NCBI RefSeq assembly: GCF_000471905.2 | Contig: NW_006498549.1 | Location: forward strand, 697,338-761,337 | Origin: Amborella trichopoda | Taxonomy: Eukaryota > Streptophyta > Magnoliopsida > Amborellales > Amborellaceae | Direction: 5' to 3' | DNA length: 64,000 nucleotides | Shown here: piece by piece, positions 1 through 11,707 of the stretch | Position numbering within the stretch: the stretch's first letter is position 1 | How the letters are laid out: every line of letters begins with the position of its first letter | Made by a program: the position numbers and the translations under genes | Notes under the pieces: generated by a model | Told to the model about the DNA's origin: nothing | Database searches by the model: none | Seen by the model: only the letters and a program-made list of their open reading frames with translations

Positions 1-778
1 ATTTACAGTCACTTCATCGCTCTCTTGTGCAGAATTCGACCATTCATCATGTACGGGGTTTCGGTCGGAGATAGCATATGACCTTACGCACATGATGGAT
101 TGGTTTCACATCGATCGGGCTCTTGAGTGGTGTGATTTGGCCACTTGAGCGAGGCATGACATTGCTGAACTTTTTTGCACTTTCTTCATGGATCAACAAC
201 TTCTCTCTAGCTTTTCTTCATGCTTGGGCATTGGTGCGGGGCATGCCACATATTACAAAGCTTGTCTTAATGAGACGAACATGCTCACCAAATTTAAGTA
301 CGATTTGACTTGGGATGGGTGAGATATGAGTGTTGAAAGTCTCTGTTCATGACTGTCCCTTCAATGGTGTGGAGTTACGAGGTGGCCGCACGGGAATAGT
401 GTGCGGCTCCTACTGTTTCCCTCTTTTGCCTATAACATCTTCTTGGGATGCCCGTTCAAGTTGAAATATGACCCTTGGGGATTTTCAACGGTGCTAGATC
501 CAATGGCAGTGGTTGCACAGAAAATTGAGACACTAAAAACATACCTCTAGTTATAGGGTCCATTTCAGGGTGCTAAAGACTAATTCTACTGGAACTGTTT
601 CTCAGTCTGCACTGCCTTAGACATGTCGGATTGCAACAAAACTTAGAAAGAGACTTTTGAGAGTCCTCATGAAGACATTGACCAGTTCTAGGGCCATTAT
701 GAGATTGTTAGAATTTCCACTGTTTGCTAGGCTTTTATTGAGCAAGGTCCCCATGATGATAAAAAAAATCTTCCAACA
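1..778 (-). repeat. R1: 5' portion (U3) of an LTR, minus orientation, inserted in R2 gag
   Basis: On the minus strand this stretch matches the U3 of the other LTRs in the window, for example 50763-51490 and 62131-62530, over its whole length. It ends at 778 with the LTR 5' terminus (reads TGTTGGAAGAT on the minus strand). Immediately right of it the gag reading of R2 begins in mid-domain. The retroelement owning this LTR therefore lies to the left, outside the window, and interrupts R2. The 5 bases after 778 (TTCGC) would be the target-site duplication, but the partner copy is not in view. The small open frames here are shadows with no family similarity I can recognise. Confidence 0.85.
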
Positions 779-2000
779 TTCGCCTCACCAACATATTGCC
801 ACTTTTATTCGGCATGTCAAGGGACAACAACTGATGGGAGGCTTCTTTTCAGGCAGTTTGTTGAAACTGTTGACGTGTCGACATTTAAGTGGTATGCACG
901 ACTCCCCCTGAACTCAGTGCAGACCTTGGAAGAAATGGATCACTTGTTTTACAAGCGCTTCCACGAAGTAGAAAGAGAAATCCAAAATATTGAGCTTCTC
1001 ACATTAACCCAGGACCCAGAAGAGCCAGTGGATCAATTCATTGCAAGATGGAGAGATCTAGCTGCCCACCAAGCTACCCCCATGCCTGAAATTGATGCGG
1101 TCTAAACATGTGTGCACAACATGCGGTCAGAAATCTCCCTGCATGTCTAGGAATCAAACTCGACCACTATATCGGATTTGATTTCCAAAGAAGTCTGGAT
1201 AGAGAGTCTCTTTAAGCATCATGGCAAACTTCAAGCCCCATCATCAAATGGGGAAGGCAATTGAAGCCCTGGCCATGCTCATCCCAATTCTCGGGCAATC
1301 AACAAAAAGGAGTGATCAGTGCTACTGTCACTATATCAGACCCCAAGACGGCCTCACCTCAAACTATGGATTTCACTAAGTGGGTGAACCCTGCAAATAC
1401 TCAGGGGACACCTCTGGCAAGCTAAAAACCCCAGTCGTACAATAAGGTGCCTCCACCTCAGAACCTCTATTGAAAGGACTACTGAGCGGAGCAAAAAAAG
1501 AAAGTCTATAGCTTCGACAATGAGTGGGTTCCGTTACTCCGAATGTTGATAGAGCAAAAAATGATCATCTTGCCTGAGATGAAAATGGCAAACGATGTAG
1601 ATTTTGTGACCCACAAAAATTATTGCACCTATCATAGAATGTTGGGGCACCCTTTTCAGGATTGCTTCACTCTTAAAGATCACATCGAGGCTTTAACCCA
1701 GAAGGGGCAGATACAACTCGATAGTCTCTAGAAGGCATTCGAGGCAGTTGAAGAATCTCACATGGTGACAGTTCAAGAAGAAGACAAGCAAGAGTATCAT
1801 ATTGATGAACTACCATCGGACCTTCTTCAGGCGCTATTTTGTATGATGCTTCTAGTAGGGATCCTCACGCCCAAGCCTTCAAGACAGCCCAGGCACCTCG
1901 CTCGAGAGATTGAGAACCTCTGGTGCCCATAGCACCAGATACGAGGTCATGATTTAGAGGGGTGTTTCAGCTTCCAAGCCATAAATCACAAAGAAATTCC
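779..2000 (+). pseudogene. gag: R2 gag (capsid core and two zinc-knuckle-like motifs), degenerate
   Basis: This is the retrotransposon structural protein that packages element RNA in cytoplasmic particles. Residues encoded at 875-1105 carry the gag core signature (FKWYARLPLNSV, then LTQDPEEPVDQFIARWRDLA), matching the gags at 18441, 23400, 48400 and 55500. After a frameshift, 1543-1731 carries a C-x2-H-x4-H-x4-C knuckle at 1624-1665 (CTYHRMLGHPFQDC). A second motif of the same spacing lies at 1924-1965 (C-P-stop-H, then GHDLEGC) with a TAG in place of a Tyr codon. The N-terminal part is missing because the R1 LTR interrupts it at 778. Stops and frameshifts make it non-functional. Confidence 0.85.
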
Positions 2001-3560
2001 AAGGAGGACATGTCACTGACACTATCCCAAGGGATGACATTCGAGCCACTGGGCTGCAAACATAAGAAGTCACACAGACATAGACCTCCTGTGAGAGTGA
2101 ACCGCCCGAGCCTTCTGATCCTAACTAATCCTCAACTTCCCAACCATGGCTATTCTATCGAGGACAAAAAAAAATGAAGTTTATGAAGAGAGAGGTTGTT
2201 TGCCAAGCAAAGCAAGTTCCCAAGCCACGTGAGCCTGATCAGCCTGCACCTATTTACAAAAATGGTAAAAGGAGACGAGCGCCATGGGCCGCCCGCCAAA
2301 AGAGGAAAATCCCTCAACGTCAGACTGAGGTTGAATTCCTCTAGGCCCTTGCTCCATTTCCAACTCTGCATGATTTCTTCCCTGAGTCAGGCGCTTTCAT
2401 TGACCAAGACTTGCAATCAAGTCAAGAGGGCATTCCTGAGCCTTCCTCTACTCAGGTTCCCAAAATGTCCGATAAGGGTACCGACATTAAAAGCACCCCC
2501 CAACGGTCCAAACAGGGTGAAGACCTAAAATATTCTCTGAACATGACCAATTCCGATGATGACGCTAAAAGCTACCTGAATCGGTACAATCTAAGTGACG
2601 ACCCTAAAAGCTCTCCCCCATCTTCTGGTTCTAGTTCCTCTAACCCTTCTTCTTTTTCTATTAACACGTATTTTGTAGGTAATGCCCAAACTTTGAAGCT
2701 CTTGACAAAGAGCTGAAACGTTGCAACACTAGTTGGCAGCATCGAAAACAGCTGAAAAATACGATAGCTCAAGGAGATGGGTTCCTGTCAGTCGCTGACA
2801 CCTTGGCGTCTAGAGCCAACAAGAAGTCTCCTCTCACTATTGAGGAGCTCCTCAAGTGGTACAAGAATCCCAAGGCCAAGAAACTCCAATAGCCTCCTGA
2901 ACCTTACTTCGAGCAAAGACTAAGAGAGTCAAGAGGGCAGAGCTTTTATTCTCATGAAGCATGCCACATGGTGCAAGTCTCTAAAGCAGCGACCAATACT
3001 GACCAAATAAATTTGAGGTATGGGAAGAGATTGTAGCTGCTTATCCAGAAATTGAAGCCCTTGAAGTACCCTGGTCCGCCACTTGTCCCATACCATAATA
3101 CACCGACCACTCCATCACTCCTTGGGTACCCGGGACCGCCATTGGTTCCATACACCCAACCTCTCCAAACCATACCCGTTCCACAACAAAGTTAGCCGGT
3201 ACCCCAAAACAAACCTTCACTGCCTAAGTCTACCTCACAACCTACCATCTCACTAAAGCCTGTGGCGGATCCAGGAGTACATAGAAATGGTGATCGCAAG
3301 GACGAGAATGATGTGGTGGCTGTATCTATGACCGTTGAATGACAGAACTCTCCCCTCGCACTCTCTGAGTCTTGCTCTTCCCAATTGATCCAGGTGCCTC
3401 GAAATTCACTCTCTCAACTATATGCACTCCCTATCCTTGAAACCGATCCCTCCTCAAGAAGGTAAACAATAAAAGTAGCAACCATGCTTCATACTGTCAA
3501 AGCCCAATTTGAGGTGGATATGTCAAAAGCATGGAGACTTACAAGCTCTGAGGTCGGGAC
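2001..3560 (+). pseudogene. R2 gag-pol linker, low-complexity acidic and Pro-rich, protease not recognised
   Basis: The sequence continues gag towards RT in several broken frames and has counterparts in R4 (about 21240-22335, minus) and R7 (about 56730-57655). Visible features include a run of D-D-x-K-S repeats (about 2470-2620), a Ser-rich stretch (about 2620-2670), and a conserved ACHMVQV segment near 2960. A Pro-rich direct repeat (PGPPLVPY, twice) lies at about 3070-3160. In a Tat element the aspartic protease should lie in or near this interval, but no D-T/S-G active site is apparent. It may be too decayed to see, or divergent. Confidence 0.55.
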
Positions 3561-4640
3561 ATTCGAGGTCAATGAAGGACTCCCCCGAGGAATGGGAAGA
3601 ATCCCCCGAGGAATGGGAAGAAGGTGGACAAGTTACGACTGATGATCTCGAAGAAATAAACTTGGGAGATGAGAATGACCTGAGTCTAACTTTTACTTCA
3701 GAGAACATGTTGCCAGATGAGAAAGAGTGTTATATTACCTTCCTAGGTGCATACCGAGACATCTTTGCCTGGCACTAGCACGAGATGCCCGGTCTTGACC
3801 CCCATGTCATTGTACATCAGCTCGACATGGACCCATCCTACAAACCTGTAAAGCAGAAATCGAGAAGGTTCCGACCTAATCTTGAAATGTAGATAGATGT
3901 TGAAGTAACCAAACTCAGGGAAGCAAGTTTCAAGAGGACAAATACCAAAAATGGCTCACCAATGTTGTGCCAGTTGAAAAGAAGAACGGGCAAATCGGGG
4001 TCACAAATGTTGTGCTAATGTTGTGCCAGTTAAAAAGGATGACTTCCCATTGCCATTCACAGAAATGTTTTTCGGCTCCATAGCCCATTGCCAAATGTTC
4101 TCCTTCATGGATGGATATTCAGGGTACAATCAGATAAGGATGGCACCAGAGTATGAATAGGCCACCGCCTTTCAGACTCCCAAGGGTGTCCTCTGTTACA
4201 CAATGATACCATTTGATTTGAAGAATGCAGGTGTTACATATCAGTGAGCGATGACCACTATCTTCAAAGATATGTTGCACAAAAGGAGGTGGATTGTTAC
4301 ATAGATGATTTGGTGGTGAAATCCAAAAAGAAGGATGTTCACATGCATGACCTTGAGCGAGTGATCCAATGGCTTCACCTTCACCAGATCAAGATGAACC
4401 CTTTGAAATGCGCCTTTGGAGTACGTTCAGGGAAGTTCTTAGGGTTCATTGTTAGGTATCGGGGATTGGAGATCTAGCCTCTCAAGATCAAGGCAATTCG
4501 AGGAATGGCGCCACCAACGACACTTCGAGAACTTCGGTCTCTTCAAGGAGCGCTTGCTTATATTCGAAGATTCATTTCCAATCTCTCAGGACGTTGTAAG
4601 CTTTTACACACCTGTTGAAGAAGGACTCTCCTTTCATATG
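3561..4640 (+). pseudogene. pol: R2 reverse transcriptase, degenerate
   Basis: RT would copy element RNA into cDNA. A leader (EEWEEGGQVTTDDLEEINLG at about 3595-3670) is shared with R4, R6 and R7. It is followed by the segment before the fingers (HEMPGLDPHVIVHQL near 3780), a FSFMDGYSGYNQI block near 4100 that keeps the first catalytic Asp, and the YIDDLVVKSK block at 4298-4327 that keeps the Asp pair. The thumb-side motif KMNPLKCAFGVRSGKFLGFI follows. There is a duplicated or scrambled patch around 3960-4030 where the VPVKKKNG segment occurs twice, plus several stops. The LV-KSK flank after the Asp pair is typical of Tat. Confidence 0.85.
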
Positions 4641-5125
4641 GGATGAGGCATGTTAGGCTACCTTGGATGATATCAAAGAATATTTTCTACGCTCCCCGGT
4701 ACTCTCCTCTCTTGTGTTGGGAAGACTCCTCATTCTGTATGTGACTGCCCTCGATGAGTCACTTGGTTCACTCCTAGCAGAGAATAATGAGGGAGGGAAG
4801 GAAACCACTCTCTACTACCTCAGCCACAGTATGCAAGGAGCTGAAAGAATTACCCGCTAATCGAGAAGATGTGCCTGACACTGATCTTCGCAGTCCAAAA
4901 GCTTCGCTATTATCTGCTCGGTCATGAGGTGCAGCTTATCTCAAGGGCTGACCCCATCAAGTTCCTCATGAAATGCCCTTGTCTGTCAGGGCGCTTGGTT
5001 AAGTGGGCATTACTACTAATGGAATTCAACATCAAATATGTGCGTCAAAAATCCATCAAGGGCCAAGCCTTGACTGATTTCTTGGCAGCACACCCCTTAC
5101 CGGCAGAATCTCCCATGTCGAGTGA
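4641..5125 (+). pseudogene. pol: R2 RNase H (Ty3 type, RT-linked), degenerate
   Basis: The domain removes RNA from the RNA:DNA hybrid. It begins after the LLKKD-type connection near 4615. It shows LYVTALDESLGSLL (about 4735-4775), GKETTLYYLSHSMQGAE (about 4795-4845), a broken PIEKMCL segment, and YLLGHEVQLISRADPIKFLM (about 4910-4970). At least one stop-frameshift lies at about 4860. It matches R6 46020-46405 and R8 62531-63000 segment by segment. Confidence 0.85.
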
Positions 5126-5560
5126 CCTCCCCAATGAAGAAGTGTTTTATGTTGAGCCAGCTTATGATTGGAAGATGTACTTTGATGGGGCCTTTCAGTC
5201 TGAATGAGGTGGTGTCGGCATAGTGTTTTTGACCCTTTAATATGGCATCATTCTCTTTTTCTTCTCCCTTGTAAAGGCTTACTTGCACAATGAGGCTGAA
5301 TATCAAGTCCTCAAAATAGGGCTTGAAGTCGCCTTAGACCTGGAATTGGAACGGTTAGCCATTTTCGATGATTTTGAGTTGGTAATACGACAGCTCAAAG
5401 GGATATATGATGCGCTAAAAGATAGGCTCAAGCCTTATCATGACACTGCTAAGACATTGATGGCGAACCTCGATGACTTTTCCTTAGGGCACATCCTTAG
5501 AAGGTTGAATTCAAATCTTCTCAAATGAAACCACGCCTCTATGGGTAGCAAGTGGAGGCA
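5126..5560 (+). pseudogene. pol: R2 second RNase H (aRNH), degenerate
   Basis: A second, plant-like RNase H follows the first, which is diagnostic of the Tat lineage. It shows WKMYFDGAFQSE (about 5170-5205, catalytic Asp in YFDGAF), NEAEYQVLKIGLEVALDL (about 5290-5345, catalytic Glu kept), and LVIRQLKGIYDA with an upstream DDF where other copies read GDS, so the third acidic position is altered in context. A further motif is HILRRLNS (about 5490-5515). A stop interrupts at about 5206 after QSE. Confidence 0.85.
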
Positions 5561-5739
5561 CATTGAGCTGGTTAAAGAGTAGATGGGGACGATGAAAGGA
5601 TTCTTTTCCTAGAATGCCCTCCTTACCCTTCGGGGCACTCCTCGCTGCCAAATATGCTCTTAAAGCTGAAAGGAAGGCGAAGTAGGTCCAAGGCGAAAAG
5701 TCTGAAAATCAAGAAGAGGAGATCTGTGATCCAATATGC

Positions 5740-7005
5740 ACCGAAATTGAGCAGGTTGAGGATTGGAGGGAACCCATAATCAAATTTATTAAACACGGAT
5801 GGCTATCGGACGATCGCATTGAGCGCAACAGTATACGAAGAATGTCCACCAAATACACTCTTATTGACGAGGATTCTCTCTTTCGAAGACATCCTCCATC
5901 GATGTGTTGACATAAAAGGGGTGAAGTAAGTACTGGAAGAAGTACATGCCGGGATCTGTGGCCTTCATCAGTCCGGCCTTAAGCTCTATGAACGAATACA
6001 CAGGTTAAGGTATTACTGGTCATCGATGGTCACAGATTCGTTGACCTATGCCAAAAGGTGCCAAGTGTGTCAAATCCATTCGAACCTAATTCACCAGTCA
6101 CTAGAGCCTCTCCATCCTACAATATGTCATGACCCTTCTCACAATGGGGTATGGATATTGTCGGACCCATCGACCCTCCCTCAGCATTGAGTCATACCTT
6201 CATCTTAGCTGCCACAGGTTACTTCTCCAAATGAGCTGAAGTGATCCCTCTCAAACATATTCCAGGGGAATCAGTGGCCAACTTCGTGTGACATCACATC
6301 ATTTACCGATTCGGTGACCGGATCATATAAGAAAATGGTCCCTAGTTCAGAAGCCAACACATCGACCTCTTGGTAAACCAATTTGGTTTTGAGTGGAAGA
6401 ACTCTACTATGTACCACCCTCGGTCAAATGGTTTGGCCGAAGCCTTCAACAAGACCCTTTGCAGTGTTATGAGGAAATTGGTGTCAAAGACAAGGAAAAA
6501 TTGGCATGAGAAGCTTCCCGAAGCTTTATGGGATTATCGCACTACCACCCGGAGTGCCATCGAATCTACTCCCTGTTCTTTAGTTTATGGGAGTGAAGCG
6601 GTACTACCTCTCAAGATCCAACTTCCCTCCCTTCGTATCGCCATACATCATGATATGACAGAGGATGAACATGCTAAGTTGGGCTACCAAGAATTAAATA
6701 CACTTGATGAGAAGAGATTTGAAGCACAACAAAACCTTGAACTCCACAGGGGAGGATGAAAAAAAGCTTTTGAAAAGTCAGTCAAAGTTCGCTCATTCTC
6801 TGATGGTGACTTAGTCCTAGTAGTAAAGCGGCTGATCGTTATGCATGGGTGACGCAAGGGGAAGTTTTAACCAAAATGGGAAGGCCCTTTCATAATCAAG
6901 AAGGTTTCTCCAAATGGGGGTTACATATTGACCCATCTTGATGGGAAGGAGGCAATGCCTCCTATCAATGGACGTTACCTGAAAAGGTACTACCCATCAT
7001 TTACG
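5740..7005 (+). pseudogene. pol: R2 integrase, degenerate with altered catalytic triad
   Basis: Integrase inserts cDNA into host DNA. An HHCC zinc-binding domain is visible: His at 5945 and 5966, Cys at 6059 and 6068 (VHAGICGLHQ, CQVC). The core begins with WGMDIVGP (first Asp at 6154-6156). The second Asp position reads Glu (ENGP, 6331-6333) preceded by a stop. The Glu is in NGLAEAFNK (6439-6441). ORF 6370-6759 then runs through LPEALWDYRTTTRSAI and SLVYGSEAVLPL, a Tat-type C-terminal core. A final barrel-like segment (SVKVRSFSDGDLVLV, then NGRYLKRYYP) ends near 7000. Stops and the Asp-to-Glu change indicate loss of function. Confidence 0.9.
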
Positions 7006-7496
7006 GTCTCGAGGACTGCCTTGGCACATATTGCCAATGCGCGTGTCTGTCTTCTATAGACTACTGCCAAGTGTAATCCCTGTACTGCAGAGCACACCTC
7101 TTTTGCCTCTGCACCCACACCTTTTGCATGCACCTCCACGCATGCCTGCCCTAGCCGACTCGTTCGTATGCACATCGATAAGGTTTGACTCTTAATTTTC
7201 CTCCCTAATGGAGTCATACTCGTACCCCCAATCACGTGAGTTAACCCATTGTAATCACTAAGGAGTCACACCCACTCCCTAATCCTTAGAGAGTCCATTT
7301 CCACCTGTCATCCCTCACTTGGCCACCTTCATCGTCTGAACCCACTACCTATAAATGGTCCCAGCCATTTTCATCCCTAGTGAGTCAAACCACCATCCAC
7401 GGATTCATTCCTCATGGAGCCTCATCCACTTCACATGTCCCAATGGGTCCACCCCTCACGGAACTACGCACATATATGACAACTCACACAATGGTC
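7006..7496 (+). other. R2 3' non-coding segment after pol
   Basis: No coding similarity is seen. It contains short CCCTAGTGAGTC-like motifs (7375-7386) that recur in the 3' region of every copy, and it leads into the minisatellite. Confidence 0.5.
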
Positions 7497-8735
7497 CAGT
7501 TGCATGACCTTAAAATGTAGCGCAGGTCATGGCCACAAGACTTTAAACTGCTTTGCACAACGGTCTAGTTGCATGACCTTAAACTATAGTGCACGTCCTG
7601 GTCGCATGACTTTAAACTACTTTGCACAACAATCCAGTTACACGACCCTAAACTCTAGCACGTGTCCTGATAGCATGACGTTAAAATGCTTGCAACCACT
7701 GTCTAGTTGCATGACCTTAAATTGTAGCGCATGTCTTGGCCGCATGACGTCAAACTGCTTTTCACAACGATCCAATTGCATGACCCTAAACTATAGCACA
7801 GTTCTGGTGACATTAAACTGCTTCGCACCACGGTCCAGTTGCACGACCCTAAATTGTAGCACACGTCCTAGCCACATGACGTTAAACTGCTTTGCACCAC
7901 GATCCACTTGCACAACCCTAAATTGTAGTGTACGTTCTGACCGCATGATGTTAAACTGCTTCGCGTCATGGTCCAGTTGCATGACTTAATCTGTAGCACA
8001 CGTCCTGGTCGCATGACATTAAACTGCTTCTCACCACAGTCCAGTTGCAAGACCCTAAACTGTAGAACATGTCCTGGCTGCATGACATTGGCCGCATGAT
8101 GTTAAACTGCTTTGCACCACGGTCTAGTTGCATGACCTTAAACTGTACTGCATGACTTTAAACTTATTTTCACAATGGTCCAGTTGCACGACTCTAAACT
8201 GTACACGTCCTGACCACAAGATGTTAAACTGCTTCGCACCACGGTCCAGTGGCACGACCCTAAACTGTGGCACGTGTCCTTATCACATGACGTTAAACTG
8301 CTTCGCACCACGGTTCAGTTTCATGACCATAAACTGTAGTGCACATCCTAGCCTCATGACTTTCAACTGCTTTACACAACGGTCCAGTTGCACAACCCTA
8401 AACTATAACACACATTCTAGCCGCATGATGTTAAACTGCTTCGCACAACGGTCCAGTTGCATGACCCTAAACTGTAGCACATGTCCTGGCCACATGATGT
8501 TAAACTGATTTACACCATGGTCCAGTTGCACGACTTTCAACTATAGTGCATGTCCTGGCAGCATGACGTTAAACTGCTTCGTGCCATGGTCTAGTTGCAT
8601 GACCTTAAACTGTAGCACACGTCCTGGCCGCATGACGTTAAACTGCTTTGCACAACGGTCTAGTTGCATGACCTTAATCTATAGCATGCGTCTTGGCCGC
8701 ATGAAGTTAAACTGCTTTGCTCAGGTCCCGGTGGC
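7497..8735 (+). repeat. R2 69-bp minisatellite (about 18 units) in 3' non-coding region
   Basis: A unit of about 69 bp repeats with moderate divergence. Each unit holds two half-copies: one around GTTGCATGACCTTAAACTGT, then CGCATGACGTTAAACTGC, each half about 34-35 bp. Because 69 is divisible by 3 the array yields long open frames with a 23-residue periodicity on the plus strand (7504-7989, 8128-8508) and similar frames on the minus strand. I treat these as by-products of the period. Related arrays occupy the same place in R5 (34563-35110), R6 (41101-41790) and R7 (59338-60760). Confidence 0.9.
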
Positions 8736-10332
8736 ATGACCTTAAACACACATGCACACACATGTGCCCCGTCCGCTGCGCGACCCTTTACATGCCAATC
8801 CACTCATGTTTCCCCTCGCTGGCCTGTCCACACACGCATATCACCTTGACTTCCTCCCCAACGAGTCCATCTCCATAACCCTTTAAGAACTCGCAAAATT
8901 CCCCAGTGAGTCAAGCCCATGCTTATGAATTCCCTGTGCGTTGTTCCATCATCCATACTCACCGACAGCTAATAAGCCACCCCGATCCATCTTTCATACA
9001 CCACCCATCATACTTAGACAGTCTCGTGCCATCTCCCCCAAGTGAATCAAACCACCACCATACTCATCCTATGACATCCACAAACCATCATCTATCACCA
9101 TCACGGTCCAAGTTTATGATCATAAACTATAACACACATCCTGGCCGCATGACGTCAAACTGCTTTGCACAATGGTCAAGGCTATATGACCTTAAAATCG
9201 TAGCTCAAGTCTCGCAAGCATGACCTTAAACTTGCCCCTAGAAAAAAAAAAAGAGCATGGTGTAAACCCAAAAGGGGAACGCCATGAGTAAAAATGACAG
9301 ACGTACATGATCATGAAACCATGAGTAAGAGTGTTCCATAAAATAAAAGCTGGGCACGGTGAAAACCCGCCAAGGGCACCGTGAGAAAAAAATGGGAAAA
9401 GGGCAGATATGGGCGACAGGTCATGAGCAAAAGAGCCTAATAAAAAGGAGGTTGGTGAAAATCATCTCTACGACACTGCCTCCCCTGTCCAAGTGAAAAT
9501 CTGATAGGGTGCTCGAACTCATAAGCAGGTTGAAGCAGCGCTCGCCTCCATAGGTAGTTTTAGTCGGCATTTCAAGAAACCTCCTTGATAGTAGAATACC
9601 CTATTGTCGAGACCCAAATACAAGATCGTTAACAGGCAAGAAACTATCAAATCAGGTCAAGCAAACCTGGTGTAGCAGCAAACAACGTCGCTCATATGTC
9701 TAATAGGGTGTAGACTTTACAATCATCCAGCCATACGTCCAACGGGGTGAAAACATTAAAATCATTCCTCAAGATCCTTCACAGGTAAAAAACTGTCAAA
9801 TCAAGTTAATACCTGCTCACAACAACCACAGTAGAGCCCTTTCAAAGCTGCCTCACCAAAATCCATCCTTGGCTGGACCAGACATTTGGGACAGGCCAAT
9901 AAAATCCCTCAACTGGACTTGGCAGGATGGGGCTCACAAAGGTACCTTGCTTTTTAAAGCAAACCTGGTGTAGCAGCAAACAACGCCGCAAATATGTTCA
10001 ACAAAGGTGAGGACTTTAAAAGCATCCTGTATGTCCAATAGGGTGTAGACTTTAAAATCATCCATCAAAGAGTTCTTGATGTGGACCATGGGCATTCCAT
10101 GAGATGTTCCCCACCAGTAGCTCAAGTCTCTTCTCCCCTCATAAGTCTCCACGTTTGAGTCTACAAGCCCTTAAATAAGGCCCTCAAGTGTTTGAGCACC
10201 TTGGTCACCCCTCCAGGAAGTAGCTTCACACGAGTATCCCTTTAGCATTCATGTGATCCGGTGGCCAGGAAGAAAACTAAAGTCGAAGGATTCTAAATGT
10301 TGCCCTTCTCGCTTCTCTCGTAGCGCAACATT
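8736..10332 (+). other. R2 3' non-coding region between minisatellite and polypurine tract
   Basis: No gene is seen. It includes a CCCCAGTGAGTC motif at 8901-8912, one more divergent minisatellite unit near 9110-9240, and an A-rich break at 9241. It also has several 'AAAACC...GGG' segments related to R5 35560-35800 and R7 61250-61450. A direct repeat containing AACCTGGTGTAGCAGCAAAC occurs near 9665 and 9963; a relative lies at about 61920 in R7. Confidence 0.55.
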
Positions 10333-10345
10333 CAATGGGGCAAGC
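10333..10345 (+). promoter_or_regulatory. R2 polypurine tract region
   Basis: CAATGGGGCAAGC directly precedes the LTR start. The equivalent in R5 (36848-36860) reads CGGTGGGGTAAGC and in R7 (62118-62130) TGGTGGGCCAAGC. This position just 5' of the 3' LTR is where plus-strand DNA synthesis is primed in LTR elements. Confidence 0.6.
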
Positions 10346-11707
10346 TATTTGAAGGTATTTTTCAACACTTATGTCCTTGATGTGAATAAGGAGAAAGCAT
10401 TTTCGCGACTTAGGTTCGAGGGTACCAAAATACCTGTGGATTATAGAAGCCGTAGGACAATAAGCCCCGATCCAGAAGTGAAATTTTCAAAAGTCCTAGA
10501 ATGGCACAAGAAGGTTCAAGATCATGCCTAAAGATCTCCTAATAACACCTACCAAGTTTTTCCAAGATCCGACAAGTTTAAGGTAGTGCAGATGAAGAAA
10601 CAGTTGTAGAAAATTGACCTCTATCACCTTGAAAATAAACCTTATAATTATAACCCTATCAACGGAGTGTCAAATGACCTTGGGACCACTTCCATTGGAT
10701 CCAGAATGTTTGAAAACTGCTAGGGACCACGTTTTAGCTTGATTGGATGTTTTTGGACCAAGTTATTGGCAAATTACCCAAAACAGGTAGGTCACATGCT
10801 ATTAGTGTGCACCTCAGTGAACTAGTTTCCATCATTGGAAACTGTGTTTTGGGTTTCAGGGTGAACTTTAGAAGGCCATATCTCTCTCATCCCAGGTCGG
10901 ATCAAGCTCACATTTTGGGAGCATGTTCGTCTCGTCGACCCGAGCATTTCGATATGTGGCACGGTTGGTGTCGTAGCCCGAGTTGGGAGAAAAGCTAGAG
11001 AGAAGATTGCAAAACGATGCAAGGTTGGAGATTTTCCAGCAAGAGCGTGCCTCGATCAAATGGCCACATCACGATGCCCGAGCATCGGATCGACCTCAAA
11101 TAGACCCATAACAAACACAAGGTCAGAGGTTTCATTTGGGCGAACATCGCAAGTGATGGACGGTCATATTCGACCCACAATGAGTATGAAGTTGCTGCAC
11201 TTTTTAGCCACCGAAAATCAAATTCTAACCAAAATATCAAATTTAGAAAACGGTGTTTCATACCCCAAATCCATCCATGTTCGTCGTCAAATGCTCAAAA
11301 CAACATGCTTGTCAAAATACAATGAAGAAATCATGAAAAAACACTGAGAAACGGGCACAATATTGAATCAAAGATCGCACGTTTCTTGTGATTTTCACAT
11401 CTCGTGATCGTGACCCAAAAGTCCAATCCATGACTCGAAATGGGTATCAAAACGACCATCTTCTCAAGCTGAGCAAGAAAATATAATCTTTTGGCAGGAT
11501 GAAGACCGGAAGGACCCCGAACGGATTTCGGAAGATCGCAAAGGTTGCATGATCATGAATGGGACCTAATTGGAATTTCAAGATTTGTGGGTTAGGGGCA
11601 AAATCATCATTTTTCCCCTAATTTTTTAATTTTCTGTAAATCATTTAATTCTTATTTTTCCACTATTAGGTTAAGATTTGGATATCCACCCATGTTTGGA
11701 CCTAAAT

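Noticed and set aside
2001-3560. Retroelement aspartic protease
   Set aside because: Expected here by family order, but I could not find a D-T/S-G motif in any frame of R2, R4 or R7, so I did not annotate it.
7504-8508. Cys-rich repeat protein (161 and 126 codons)
   Set aside because: The 69-bp period is divisible by three; frames are open on both strands, and related arrays with a 35-bp period do not keep the frame.
7497-8735. CRISPR-like array
   Set aside because: Units are contiguous diverged repeats without unique spacers, in a plant retroelement.
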